Of a DNA stretch of 8,188 nucleotides, positions 1 to 6,509 are shown piece after piece. How positions within the stretch are numbered: position 1 is the first letter of the stretch; the number at the start of each line of letters is the position of its first letter. The DNA comes from an uncultured Acetatifactor sp. (lineage in GTDB: Bacteria > Bacillota > Clostridia > Lachnospirales > Lachnospiraceae): NCBI GenBank assembly GCA_947631715.1, contig CANRMK010000099.1, forward strand, positions 1-8,188, given 5' to 3'. The translations under genes and the position numbers were made by a program. Under the pieces are notes generated by a model, which worked only from the letters and a program-made list of their open reading frames with translations, ran no database searches and was not told the DNA's origin.

Positions 1-50
1 GTGCGCAAAAATTGTTCTTTCACAGATATCTGCCCGGAGAGAAAAATAAA

Positions 51-71
51 GCATGACAGAAGCTTTCATGC
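51..71. promoter_or_regulatory. Inverted repeat overlapping the DUF1015 promoter (possible operator)
   Basis: A 6-bp perfect inverted repeat (GCATGA at 51-56, TCATGC at 66-71) is centred on position 61, with two further matching pairs inside, so 8 of 10 positions are symmetric. It covers the -35 hexamer and most of the spacer of the promoter at 53-81. A repressor dimer bound here would block RNA polymerase. That it is an operator is inference; no regulator gene is visible nearby. Confidence 0.4.
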
Positions 72-81
72 GCGGTATAAT
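53..81 (+). promoter_or_regulatory. Sigma-A-type promoter for the DUF1015-glgB-mscS cluster
   Basis: The -35 box is ATGACA (53-58, 5 of 6 consensus), the spacer is 17 nt, and the -10 box is a perfect TATAAT (76-81). Transcription would start near 88 and give a leader of about 170 nt before the first gene. It is the only strong promoter seen ahead of the three co-directional genes. Confidence 0.7.
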
Positions 82-90
82 AGTATGAAA

Positions 91-203
91 AGTACCCCAA
101 AGAGGGCGTTCGCAACCCTCTTATCCCTCATGCAGACGGGCATTTCGCGGTGAAGTACTATGTTTCCTGAGAAAATTGTGCACAGCTGGGCAAAAAGCTG
201 CAC
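91..203 (+). promoter_or_regulatory. Leader with several short hairpins upstream of the DUF1015 gene
   Basis: The untranslated leader can fold into a small multi-stem element. AGTAC (91-95) pairs with GTACT (155-159) and encloses a 7-bp hairpin (100-106 with 116-122, containing a possible UUCG tetraloop) and a 4-bp hairpin (ATGC 130-133 with GCAT 140-143). A further hairpin at 178-203 pairs GTG and CAGCT with AGCTG and CAC around a 2-nt bulge. None has a U-run after it, so none is a convincing terminator. I do not recognise a known riboswitch class. The stems are short and could be chance. Confidence 0.3.
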
Positions 204-256
204 TGTCAAGATATTGCGGCGTAAGCAGAGAAAAAACTGGAAAGCGAGGACAAAAT

Positions 257-1501
257 ATGGCGCAGATCAGGCCCTTTCGGGCATACCGGCCAAGACCGGG
301 AATGGAGAAGAAGACGGCAGCTCTTCCCTACGACGTATACAACCGTGAGGAGGCCTGTGAGGAGGTAAAGAGAAATCCCGATTCTTTTCTAGCCATTGAC
401 CGGGCGGAGACGCAGTTCGGACCTGAGGTGGATACTTACGATGAGAGAGTCTATGAAAAAGCCCGGACTATGCTGAAAGAGCGGATCGCAGAGGGGGTTT
501 TTGTGCAGGAGGATATGCCCTGCTATTACCTCTATGAACAGACCATGGACGGCAGGAGCCAGACGGGGATCGCGGCATGTGCGTCCATAGACGATTATCT
601 GAACAATAGGATCAAGAAGCATGAGAACACCAGGGCGGATAAGGAGAGGGACCGCATCCGTCATGTGGACGCATGCAATATGCAGACAGGCCCTATCTTT
701 CTGGCTTACCGCACGGACAGCGTGCTGCAGGAGATCACGGCCCGGACAAAAAAGGAGCCTCCGCTGTATGACTTTGTCTCCGAGGACGGCATCGGACATA
801 GAGTGTGGTCGATCAGCGATGGGGAAAGGGTGGAAGCGGTGAGAAATGCCTTTGAGCGGATCCCGGCCGTTTACATTGCGGACGGACATCACCGCTGCGC
901 TTCTGCGGTAAAGGTAGGTCTCATGCGCCGGGAGGCCCACCCGGACTATACGGGGGAAGAGGAATTTAATTATTTCCTTTCGGTGCTGTTTCCCAGTGAA
1001 GAGCTGAAGATCATGGATTACAACAGAGTGGTGCGGGATCTGAACGGCCTTACGCCGGATGCGTTCCTGGCGCAGGTGGAGGAGCGCTTTACGGTGGAGA
1101 AAAAGGGAAAGCAGCCCTGGAAGCCGGTGCGGAAAGGGACCTTTGGCATGTATCTGGAGGGAGAGTGGTACGAGCTTACCGCCAGGGAGGCCATTTGGTC
1201 CGACGATCCCGTAAAGGGGCTGGACGTGTCCCTGCTGCAGGATCACCTGCTGGGGCCTGTGCTGGGCATACAGGATCCCAGGACGGACAGGCGCATTGAC
1301 TTTGTTGGCGGGATCCGGGGCCTGGAGGAACTGGAAAAAAGAGCCCGGTCCGATATGAAGATCGCATTTTCCATGTACCCTACCTCCATTGAGGAGCTTT
1401 TCGCAGTGGCGGACGCCGGGCGGCTGATGCCTCCCAAGTCCACCTGGTTCGAGCCCAAATTAAGGAGCGGATTGTTTCTGCACGATCTGGGGGAGCGCTG
1501 A
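257..1501 (+). CDS. DUF1015 family protein (COG4198-like), function unknown
   Basis: Protein of 414 residues, a usual length for DUF1015. Recognisable family features are the N-terminal IRPFRAYRP (4-12), the PYDV segment (24-27), a central HENTR...RDR block (122-133) and an ADGHHR motif (208-213). The DGHHR signature resembles the nucleotide-binding motif of ParB/sulfiredoxin-fold enzymes, some of which are free serine kinases. From general knowledge, clostridial DUF1015 genes often lie near serA/serC. A role in serine or phosphoserine metabolism is therefore a reasonable guess, but it is not shown here. No signal peptide or membrane segment is seen, so it should be cytosolic. The ATG at 257 is chosen because GAGGA (246-250) lies 6 nt upstream and the protein then begins with the conserved family N-terminus. 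A longer frame from 176 adds 27 unrelated residues. It is the first gene of the likely operon with glgB and mscS. Confidence 0.85.
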   Translation: MAQIRPFRAYRPRPGMEKKTAALPYDVYNREEACEEVKRNPDSFLAIDRAETQFGPEVDTYDERVYEKARTMLKERIAEGVFVQEDMPCYYLYEQTMDGRSQTGIAACASIDDYLNNRIKKHENTRADKERDRIRHVDACNMQTGPIFLAYRTDSVLQEITARTKKEPPLYDFVSEDGIGHRVWSISDGERVEAVRNAFERIPAVYIADGHHRCASAVKVGLMRREAHPDYTGEEEFNYFLSVLFPSEELKIMDYNRVVRDLNGLTPDAFLAQVEERFTVEKKGKQPWKPVRKGTFGMYLEGEWYELTAREAIWSDDPVKGLDVSLLQDHLLGPVLGIQDPRTDRRIDFVGGIRGLEELEKRARSDMKIAFSMYPTSIEELFAVADAGRLMPPKSTWFEPKLRSGLFLHDLGER

Positions 1502-1558
1502 CAGGAGAGCACGCAGGGAGGCCCGAAGACTTTCAAACGATCGATCAGGATGCGAGTA

Positions 1559-1582
1559 TGCGTGTTAAAGCACGCAAGGGGG
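1559..1582 (+). promoter_or_regulatory. Hairpin abutting the glgB ribosome binding site
   Basis: TGCGTG (1559-1564) pairs perfectly with CACGCA (1571-1576) around a 6-nt loop, and the stem runs directly into the Shine-Dalgarno AAGGGGG (1576-1582), sharing one base with it. The ribosome binding site sits 7 nt before the glgB ATG. The small stem may affect access to the site or define the 5' end of a processed mRNA. It has no U-run and is not a terminator. Confidence 0.35.
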
Positions 1583-1589
1583 TATAAGA

Positions 1590-4085
1590 ATGACAAAGAA
1601 ACTGTACAAGCTGATGAACTGGCCGGAAATAGAAGAGATCATTTACTCGGAGAGCGATGATCCCCACAGGATCCTGGGCCCTCACAGGGCAGGGAAACAG
1701 ACGCTGCTCCAGGCTTATTTTCCGGGAGCCAAAAAAGCGTCCGTGGTCTGCGAAGACACAGGCGAGGAGATCCGGATGGAGCTGGCGGACGAGGACGGCT
1801 TTTTCGCGGCGCTTCTGCCTGAACCGGACGCGCCGGCGTATCATTATGCCGTCAAGGGACAGGACGGAGGAACCGTGGTCTATGGGGATCCCTACCGTTA
1901 TCAGCCTCAGATCACGAAAAAGGACACGGAGAAATTCAAGAACGGGATCCACTATACCATCTATGAAAAGCTGGGCGCCCACCCCATGGAAATCGACGGG
2001 GTAAAGGGAACGTATTTTGCCGTGTGGGCTCCGGGAGCCATGCGCATCAGCGTGGTCGGAGATTTCAACAGCTGGGACGGACGAATGCACCAGATGCGCC
2101 GGCTCTGGGACTCCGGTATCTTTGAAATTTTTGTTCCGGGAGCGGCTGTGGGGGATAACTACAAATATGAGATCAAGCTTAAGGACGGCCGTCTCTACTT
2201 AAAGTCCGATCCTTACGGAAATGCGGCTCAGCTGCGTCCCGACACGGCGTCCGTGATCGCGGATCTTCGGGGCTTTCACTGGGAGGACCGGGAATTTATC
2301 GGGCAAAGGGCCAAGTTTCAGACGGGCAATGTGCCTGTGAGTATTTATGAACTCTACCTTGGGTCGTTTACGGCGGCAAAGGAGGGAGAGCCTTACGCAA
2401 ACTACAGGGAGATTGCGGACGCCCTGATCCCTTATGTGAAAGAGATGGGATACACCCATGTGGAGCTGATGCCTGTGATGGAGCATCCCCTGGACGCGTC
2501 CTGGGGCTATCAGGTCATAGGCTATTACGCGCCCACGGCCCGTTACGGTTCTCCCAGGGATTTCATGTACTTTGTGAACGAGCTGCACAAGGCGGGCATC
2601 GGCGTGATCCTGGACTGGGTGCCGGCGCATTTTCCGAGAGATGCCTACGGGCTTGCGGGATTTGACGGCACGTGTCTGTACGAGCATCTGGATCCCAGAC
2701 AGGGGCGCCATCCCCACTGGGGCACTCTGCTCTACAATTACGGCAGGCCTGAGGTGTCCAATTATTTGATCGCCAACGCCCTGTTCTGGGTAGAAAAATA
2801 TCATGCGGACGGGATCCGCATGGATGCCGTGGCCAGCATGCTGTATCTGGATTACGGCAAGAGCGAGGGACAGTGGATCCCCAACATTTACGGCGGCAAG
2901 GAGAATCTGGAAGCCATCGAGATGATCAAGCACCTGAATTCCATTCTAAAAAAGAGAAATCCCGGCGTCCTGTCCATTGCGGAAGAAAGCACGGCATTTC
3001 CCAAGATCACAGGGGATCTGGACGACGGTGGGCTGGGCTTTGACCTTAAGTGGAACATGGGCTTCATGAATGATTATCTGCGCTACATTTCATATGATCC
3101 CTATTTCCGCAGCCATCACCACGGGGAGCTGACTTTCAGCATGATCTATGCCTACAGCGAAAAATTCATGCTGGTGTTCTCCCACGATGAGGTGGTGCAC
3201 GGGAAAGCGTCGCTTGTGGGGAAGATGCCCGGAAACCGGGAGCAGAAATTTGCGAACCTGCGCCTGACGTATGCTTACATGATGACCCATCCCGGCAAAA
3301 AGCTTTTGTTCATGGGGCAGGACCTCGGTGAGTTTGACGAGTGGAATGAGAACCGGACCGTGGAGTGGGAATTAAGCTCCATGCCCGGCCATATGGGAAT
3401 CGCTGCGCTGATGCGGGATCTGAACAGGATCTACAGGGATAATCCGGAGCTTTATGCGCTCGACGATCAGGCGGCAGGCTTTGAGTGGGTCAATAACATT
3501 TCCGGGAATGAGTGCTATCTGTCCTATCTTCGCAAAGGGGAGAGAGAGGATCAGGCGCTGCTGGTAGTCGCTAATTTCTCCGGCGTGGAGCAGCAGATCA
3601 CCACCGGCGTTCCCTTTGACGGGAAATATAAGGAAATCTTCAACTCCGACGATGAAAAATACGGGGGAAGCGGGATTCAGAACAGCCGGGTGAAAACAGC
3701 CAGGGAGACGGAATGGGACGACCGGCCCTGGTCCGTCACCGTGAAGCTGGCGCCGCTGTCCTTGAGCATTCTGCGCTATGTTCCCTATACGGAGGCGGAA
3801 CTGGAAAAGAAGCGCCGCCAGGCAGAGGAAAAAGCAAAGCGCGCCGCTGAGGCTGAAAGGCTGGCAAAGGAGAGGGCCCTGGAGAGAGCGGCGGTGAAAG
3901 CGGCGGCCAGGGAAGCCGCAAAGGAGGCGGCCCGGAAAGTGATGGAGGAGGCGCAGCGCAGAGAAGCTGAAAAGCAAGCCCCTTTGGGGAAAAGCGGAGA
4001 AAAAAAGGCTAAGAGAGCGGGCGCAAAGAGAGCGGGCGCAAAGAGAGCAGGCGCAAAGAAAGCCCAGAAGAAGACCGCCGATTGA
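1590..4085 (+). CDS. glgB: 1,4-alpha-glucan branching enzyme GlgB with long C-terminal tail
   Basis: This enzyme (GH13 family) cuts alpha-1,4 glucan chains and re-attaches them by alpha-1,6 links during cytosolic glycogen synthesis. Domains in order: an N-terminal module with the DPHRILGPH motif (about 22-100), a CBM48 starch-binding module (about 140-215, VVGDFNSWDG), the TIM-barrel core (about 250-620) and a C-terminal beta domain (to about 733). The catalytic residues are present: nucleophile D412 in RMDAVASM, acid/base E465 in AEEST, and D533 in SHDEV. All three are offset by exactly 7 from the E. coli residues 405/458/526. The protein has 831 residues. The excess over the usual 630-730 is a tail from about residue 735, first an Ala/Glu/Lys/Arg helix-like stretch, then a basic segment ending in three KRAGA repeats. 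No glgC, glgD, glgA or glgP is adjacent, which is unusual for the pathway. The start at 1590 is supported by AAGGGGG 7 nt upstream. Confidence 0.96.
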   Translation: MTKKLYKLMNWPEIEEIIYSESDDPHRILGPHRAGKQTLLQAYFPGAKKASVVCEDTGEEIRMELADEDGFFAALLPEPDAPAYHYAVKGQDGGTVVYGDPYRYQPQITKKDTEKFKNGIHYTIYEKLGAHPMEIDGVKGTYFAVWAPGAMRISVVGDFNSWDGRMHQMRRLWDSGIFEIFVPGAAVGDNYKYEIKLKDGRLYLKSDPYGNAAQLRPDTASVIADLRGFHWEDREFIGQRAKFQTGNVPVSIYELYLGSFTAAKEGEPYANYREIADALIPYVKEMGYTHVELMPVMEHPLDASWGYQVIGYYAPTARYGSPRDFMYFVNELHKAGIGVILDWVPAHFPRDAYGLAGFDGTCLYEHLDPRQGRHPHWGTLLYNYGRPEVSNYLIANALFWVEKYHADGIRMDAVASMLYLDYGKSEGQWIPNIYGGKENLEAIEMIKHLNSILKKRNPGVLSIAEESTAFPKITGDLDDGGLGFDLKWNMGFMNDYLRYISYDPYFRSHHHGELTFSMIYAYSEKFMLVFSHDEVVHGKASLVGKMPGNREQKFANLRLTYAYMMTHPGKKLLFMGQDLGEFDEWNENRTVEWELSSMPGHMGIAALMRDLNRIYRDNPELYALDDQAAGFEWVNNISGNECYLSYLRKGEREDQALLVVANFSGVEQQITTGVPFDGKYKEIFNSDDEKYGGSGIQNSRVKTARETEWDDRPWSVTVKLAPLSLSILRYVPYTEAELEKKRRQAEEKAKRAAEAERLAKERALERAAVKAAAREAAKEAARKVMEEAQRREAEKQAPLGKSGEKKAKRAGAKRAGAKRAGAKKAQKKTAD
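4011..4055 (+). repeat. Three tandem 15-bp repeats encoding KRAGA in the GlgB tail
   Basis: Three head-to-tail copies of AAGAGAGCGGGCGCA lie at 4011-4025, 4026-4040 and 4041-4055. The first two are identical and the third differs at one base. A degenerate fourth unit (KKAQK) follows. The unit is a multiple of three and in frame, so copy-number change would lengthen or shorten the tail without disrupting the protein. Confidence 0.9.
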
Positions 4086-4154
4086 TGTGACCGATGGATG
4101 CATCTTTGAAACGGCAGGCATATTGCAGTCAGCGCCCGCAGGCGCGGAAACGGA

Positions 4155-5036
4155 GTGGGGAAAGACAGAGTGGAGAATGGAGAAGAAATTCTGAAAGAGC
4201 TGGAAAAGCTGAGCGGGAACAGGGGAGCGCTGGAAAAATTTCTGGCGGAGATCTCCAGCAGCGCGCTGCACCTGGCGCTGCGGGTGGTGCTGGCGGTGGT
4301 GTTCTTCCTGATCGGTGTCCAGGTGATCAAGCTGGTAAGGCGCATTGTGCGCAGATCCATGGAGCGTGCGGGGGCGGAGACCGGGGCAGTCCAGTTCATG
4401 GATTCGTTCCTGAAAGCGGCGCTGTACGTGGTGTTAGCGCTGTTTCTGGCATCTGCATGCGGTGTGGATGCGGCCAGTATCGTGGCGGTGCTGGGATCGG
4501 CCGGAGTAGCCATCGGTCTTGCGATCCAGGGGAGCCTTTCCAATCTGGCGGGCGGAGTCCTGATCCTAATGCTTAAGCCCTTTAAAGTGGGAGACTATAT
4601 CATAGAGGGCTCCACGGGCAGAGAGGGAACGGTGACGGAGATCAGTATCTTCTATACAAAGCTTCGCACCTTTGACAATCAGACCGTTGTGCTGCCCAAC
4701 GGAAATCTTGCCAACAACAGTCTGGTGAATGTGACGGAGCAGGACTGCCGGCGGATGGACCTCACAGTGTCCGTGTCCTACCGGGCGGACCTGAAGCAGG
4801 CGAAGGATGTGCTCGGAAAGGTCCTGGAGGAAGACACCGCGGTAATAAAGGAAAAAGAACATTTCGTCTTTGTAAGCCAGCTTGGAAGCTCCTCAGTGGA
4901 TCTGGGGGTGCGCTGCTGGTTCAGGCAGGAGGATTTCTGGGCCGGAAAATGGCGGATCACAGAGAACTGCAAATTGGTGCTGGACAAGGCCGGGATCGAG
5001 ATCCCTTTCACACAGTTAGATGTACATTTGGGATGA
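4155..5036 (+). CDS. Small-conductance mechanosensitive channel, MscS family
   Basis: A membrane channel that opens under tension to release solutes on hypo-osmotic shock. Of 293 residues, the first ~35 are polar and cytosolic. Membrane helices lie at about 38-58, 83-102 and 106-141. The third is the pore helix and is very close to E. coli MscS: AASIVAVLGSAGVAIGLAIQ, then GSLSNLAGG. The E. coli gate leucines 105 and 109 correspond to V118 and L122 here, a conservative change at one ring. The soluble beta domain (KPFKVGDYI, VVLPNG) and the final alpha/beta vestibule domain (to about 290) are complete. The start is a GTG at 4155 with a weak upstream site. A second GTG at 4170 lies 9 nt after GGGG (4157-4160) and is an alternative that would drop five residues. 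No in-frame ATG lies near. The gap to glgB is 69 nt and holds a GCGCC/GGCGC hairpin (4132-4145) without a U-run, so co-transcription is likely. Confidence 0.93.
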   Translation: MGKDRVENGEEILKELEKLSGNRGALEKFLAEISSSALHLALRVVLAVVFFLIGVQVIKLVRRIVRRSMERAGAETGAVQFMDSFLKAALYVVLALFLASACGVDAASIVAVLGSAGVAIGLAIQGSLSNLAGGVLILMLKPFKVGDYIIEGSTGREGTVTEISIFYTKLRTFDNQTVVLPNGNLANNSLVNVTEQDCRRMDLTVSVSYRADLKQAKDVLGKVLEEDTAVIKEKEHFVFVSQLGSSSVDLGVRCWFRQEDFWAGKWRITENCKLVLDKAGIEIPFTQLDVHLG

Positions 5037-5053
5037 TTTTTTTGATTTCCCTG

Positions 5054-5082
5054 TTGAAATTTGTCCGTTATGGTGTTATATT
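5054..5082 (+). promoter_or_regulatory. Extended -10 promoter for the BMP lipoprotein gene
   Basis: TTGAAA (5054-5059) is separated by 17 nt from TATATT (5077-5082), which is preceded by TGT in the position of an extended -10 element. Transcription should begin near 5089, leaving a leader of about 138 nt. It lies just past the mscS stop codon, so the BMP gene is probably its own transcription unit. A run of seven T (5037-5043) follows the mscS stop but has no convincing stem. Confidence 0.65.
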
Positions 5083-5099
5083 AGTCCCTGTAAAAAGCA

Positions 5100-5213
5100 G
5101 ACATGCCGGCGCACAAGGCCGTGAGGAAGAAGCAGGCCCGCGCTGCATGTCGAAACAGGCAGGTCTGTGTCTGCGCTGTCCCGCAGAGCTGCCGCAAAGA
5201 ACAGACAGCGCAG
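5100..5213 (+). promoter_or_regulatory. Structured 5' leader of the BMP lipoprotein mRNA
   Basis: Two strong stem-loops can form. In the first, GACATGC (5100-5106) pairs with GCATGTC (5145-5151), then GCGC (5109-5112) with GCGC (5140-5143), then GGCC (5117-5120) with GGCC (5135-5138), leaving a purine-rich loop. In the second, CTGCGCTGTC (5171-5180) pairs perfectly with GACAGCGCAG (5204-5213). Its base can extend to within 2 nt of the AGGAGG ribosome binding site (5219-5224). There is no purine-riboswitch core, although that would be an expected class for a nucleoside transporter gene. Function is unknown; translational control is inference. Confidence 0.45.
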
Positions 5214-5227
5214 AAACGAGGAGGAAC

Positions 5228-6427
5228 ATGAAAAAATTTTTGGCACTTGTACTGAGCTTATGTCTGGCTCTGTCCCTGATCGCCTGCGGCAGTGAAAGCG
5301 GCTCGTCTGACAGCGAAAGCAGCGCTGCAGCGAATGCAGCTGAGGGCGGAGAAAGCAGCGCTGCAGCAAACGATGGGGCCGACGCAGCAGGTCTAAAGAT
5401 CGCCATCGTATCCAGCCCCTCCGGCGTGGATGACGGTTCTTTCAACCAGGACAACTACAATGGCGTTCTGAAGTTCATTGACGAAAATCCGAATGCTACC
5501 GTTACCCCGATCCGTGAGGAGAGCGGCGATACTGTTGCTGCTGTTCAGGCTGTAGCGGACGTGGTGGCAGACTATGACGTGATCGTATGCTGCGGCTTCC
5601 AGTTTGCAGGCATCGGAGATGTGGCAAAGGAAAATCCTGATACAAAGTTTATTCTGATCGATTCCTGGCCTACCATAGAGGGTACCGAGCTGGCTGCTGA
5701 CGCGCCTTTGGACAATGTCTATGCGGCTTATTACGCAGAGCAGGAGAGCGGCTTCTACGCAGGTATGGCTGCAGCTCTTACCACCAAGTCAGGCAAGGTC
5801 GCAGTGGTGAACGGAATCGCATTCCCCTCCAACGTAAATTATCAGTACGGCTTTGAGTGCGGCGTGCTCTATGCGAACGCCACCGAGGGACTGAATGTGG
5901 AGATCGTGGAGCTTCCCTCCTATGCGGGCACAGATGTGACCGGCGCGAACGTGGGCGGCAACTATGTAGGCGACTTCTCTGACGAAGCTACCGGCAAGGT
6001 AGTGGGACAGGCCCTGATCGAAGAGGGCGTTGACATTATCTTTGTAGCTGCAGGCGCATCCGGAAACGGTGTGTTCACCGCTGCAAAGGAGGCAGATGGC
6101 GTTATGGTCATCGGCTGTGATGTTGACCAGTATGACGACGGCGCCAACGGAGATTCCAATGTAGTGCTGACCAGCGGCCTGAAAGTAATGCACGACACCG
6201 TGTACAATACGCTGAACACTGTAAAGGACGGCTCTTTCAAGGGCGCTAATGTGACGCTGACCGCAGCTACCGATTCTACCGGTTATGTGAGCGAGTCCGG
6301 ACGCTGCCAGCTGTCTGCAGAGGCCATTGAAAAGATCGATGCCGCTCAGGCAAAGCTGAAAGCCGGTGAGATCGTTCCGGCTGCAAACTTTAACGGCGTT
6401 ACGCCGGAGACCTTTACCTGGCAATAA
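5228..6427 (+). CDS. BMP-family (PnrA/Med-like) substrate-binding lipoprotein
   Basis: An extracellular lipid-anchored binding protein. Characterised members of this family (PnrA of Treponema, BmpA types) bind purine nucleosides and feed an ABC importer. The 399 residues begin with a lipoprotein signal: MKK, a hydrophobic core, and lipobox LIAC with C20 as the lipidated cysteine. An Ala/Ser/Glu/Gly linker follows (21-55) with ESSAAAN repeated at 30-36 and 42-48. The binding fold runs from KIAIVSSPSGVDDGSFNQD (57-75), the usual BMP opening with its FN pair, through VIVCCGFQFAGIGDVA and FVAAGASGNGVFTAA to the C-terminus. The ATG at 5228 is preceded by AGGAGG (5219-5224) and gives the signal peptide; a longer frame from 4949 overlaps mscS and is not credible. 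A terminator follows the stop directly, so the partner ATPase and permease are not in this transcript. The ligand cannot be set from sequence. Confidence 0.93.
   Translation: MKKFLALVLSLCLALSLIACGSESGSSDSESSAAANAAEGGESSAAANDGADAAGLKIAIVSSPSGVDDGSFNQDNYNGVLKFIDENPNATVTPIREESGDTVAAVQAVADVVADYDVIVCCGFQFAGIGDVAKENPDTKFILIDSWPTIEGTELAADAPLDNVYAAYYAEQESGFYAGMAAALTTKSGKVAVVNGIAFPSNVNYQYGFECGVLYANATEGLNVEIVELPSYAGTDVTGANVGGNYVGDFSDEATGKVVGQALIEEGVDIIFVAAGASGNGVFTAAKEADGVMVIGCDVDQYDDGANGDSNVVLTSGLKVMHDTVYNTLNTVKDGSFKGANVTLTAATDSTGYVSESGRCQLSAEAIEKIDAAQAKLKAGEIVPAANFNGVTPETFTWQ
5315..5370 (+). repeat. Direct repeat in the lipoprotein linker
   Basis: A 20-bp unit at 5315-5334 recurs at 5351-5370 with one mismatch, offset by 36 bp. 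It encodes ESSAAAN twice in the flexible linker after the lipid anchor. It most likely reflects in-frame duplication within a spacer that tolerates length change. Confidence 0.8.
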
Positions 6428-6443
6428 TTTGAGAAGTATCTCT

Positions 6444-6470
6444 AAGAGGGGGCTTGTGCCCCCTCTTTTT
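6444..6470 (+). terminator. Intrinsic terminator after the BMP lipoprotein gene
   Basis: GAGGGGGC (6446-6453) pairs perfectly with GCCCCCTC (6458-6465) around a TTGT loop, followed by five T (6466-6470). Two upstream A can pair with the first of these T. It starts 17 nt after the BMP stop. On the reverse strand the stem lacks a good U-run, so it would be a weak terminator for the convergent MATE gene. Confidence 0.92.
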
Positions 6471-6509
6471 GTGGATTAGAGCTTTGTCAAGGGAAGTTTC
6501 TGCTAAGAA

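Noticed and set aside
100..122. Hairpin in the first leader as an intrinsic terminator
   Set aside because: The stem is fair, but only two T follow it and the sequence then turns C-rich.
1..153. Open plus-strand frame from the window edge with a GTG at position 1 and a stop at 151-153
   Set aside because: It runs through a strong promoter, has no recognisable protein character and no visible ribosome binding site; most likely chance.
389..1246. Long minus-strand frame opposite the DUF1015 gene
   Set aside because: It lies antisense within a well-supported gene and has no family-like motifs; a codon-bias shadow.
3372..4543. Long minus-strand frames opposite the glgB tail and mscS
   Set aside because: The repetitive, low-complexity translations are the mirror of the Ala/Lys tail; no ribosome binding site or conserved motif.
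4992..5043. GGGATC/GATCCC palindrome and T7 run as an mscS terminator
   Set aside because: The palindrome has only a 2-nt loop, lies inside the coding region and is more than 30 nt from the T-run, so it cannot act as a standard terminator.
5089..5227. Purine riboswitch ahead of the BMP gene
   Set aside because: The conserved purine-riboswitch core and three-way junction bases are not present.
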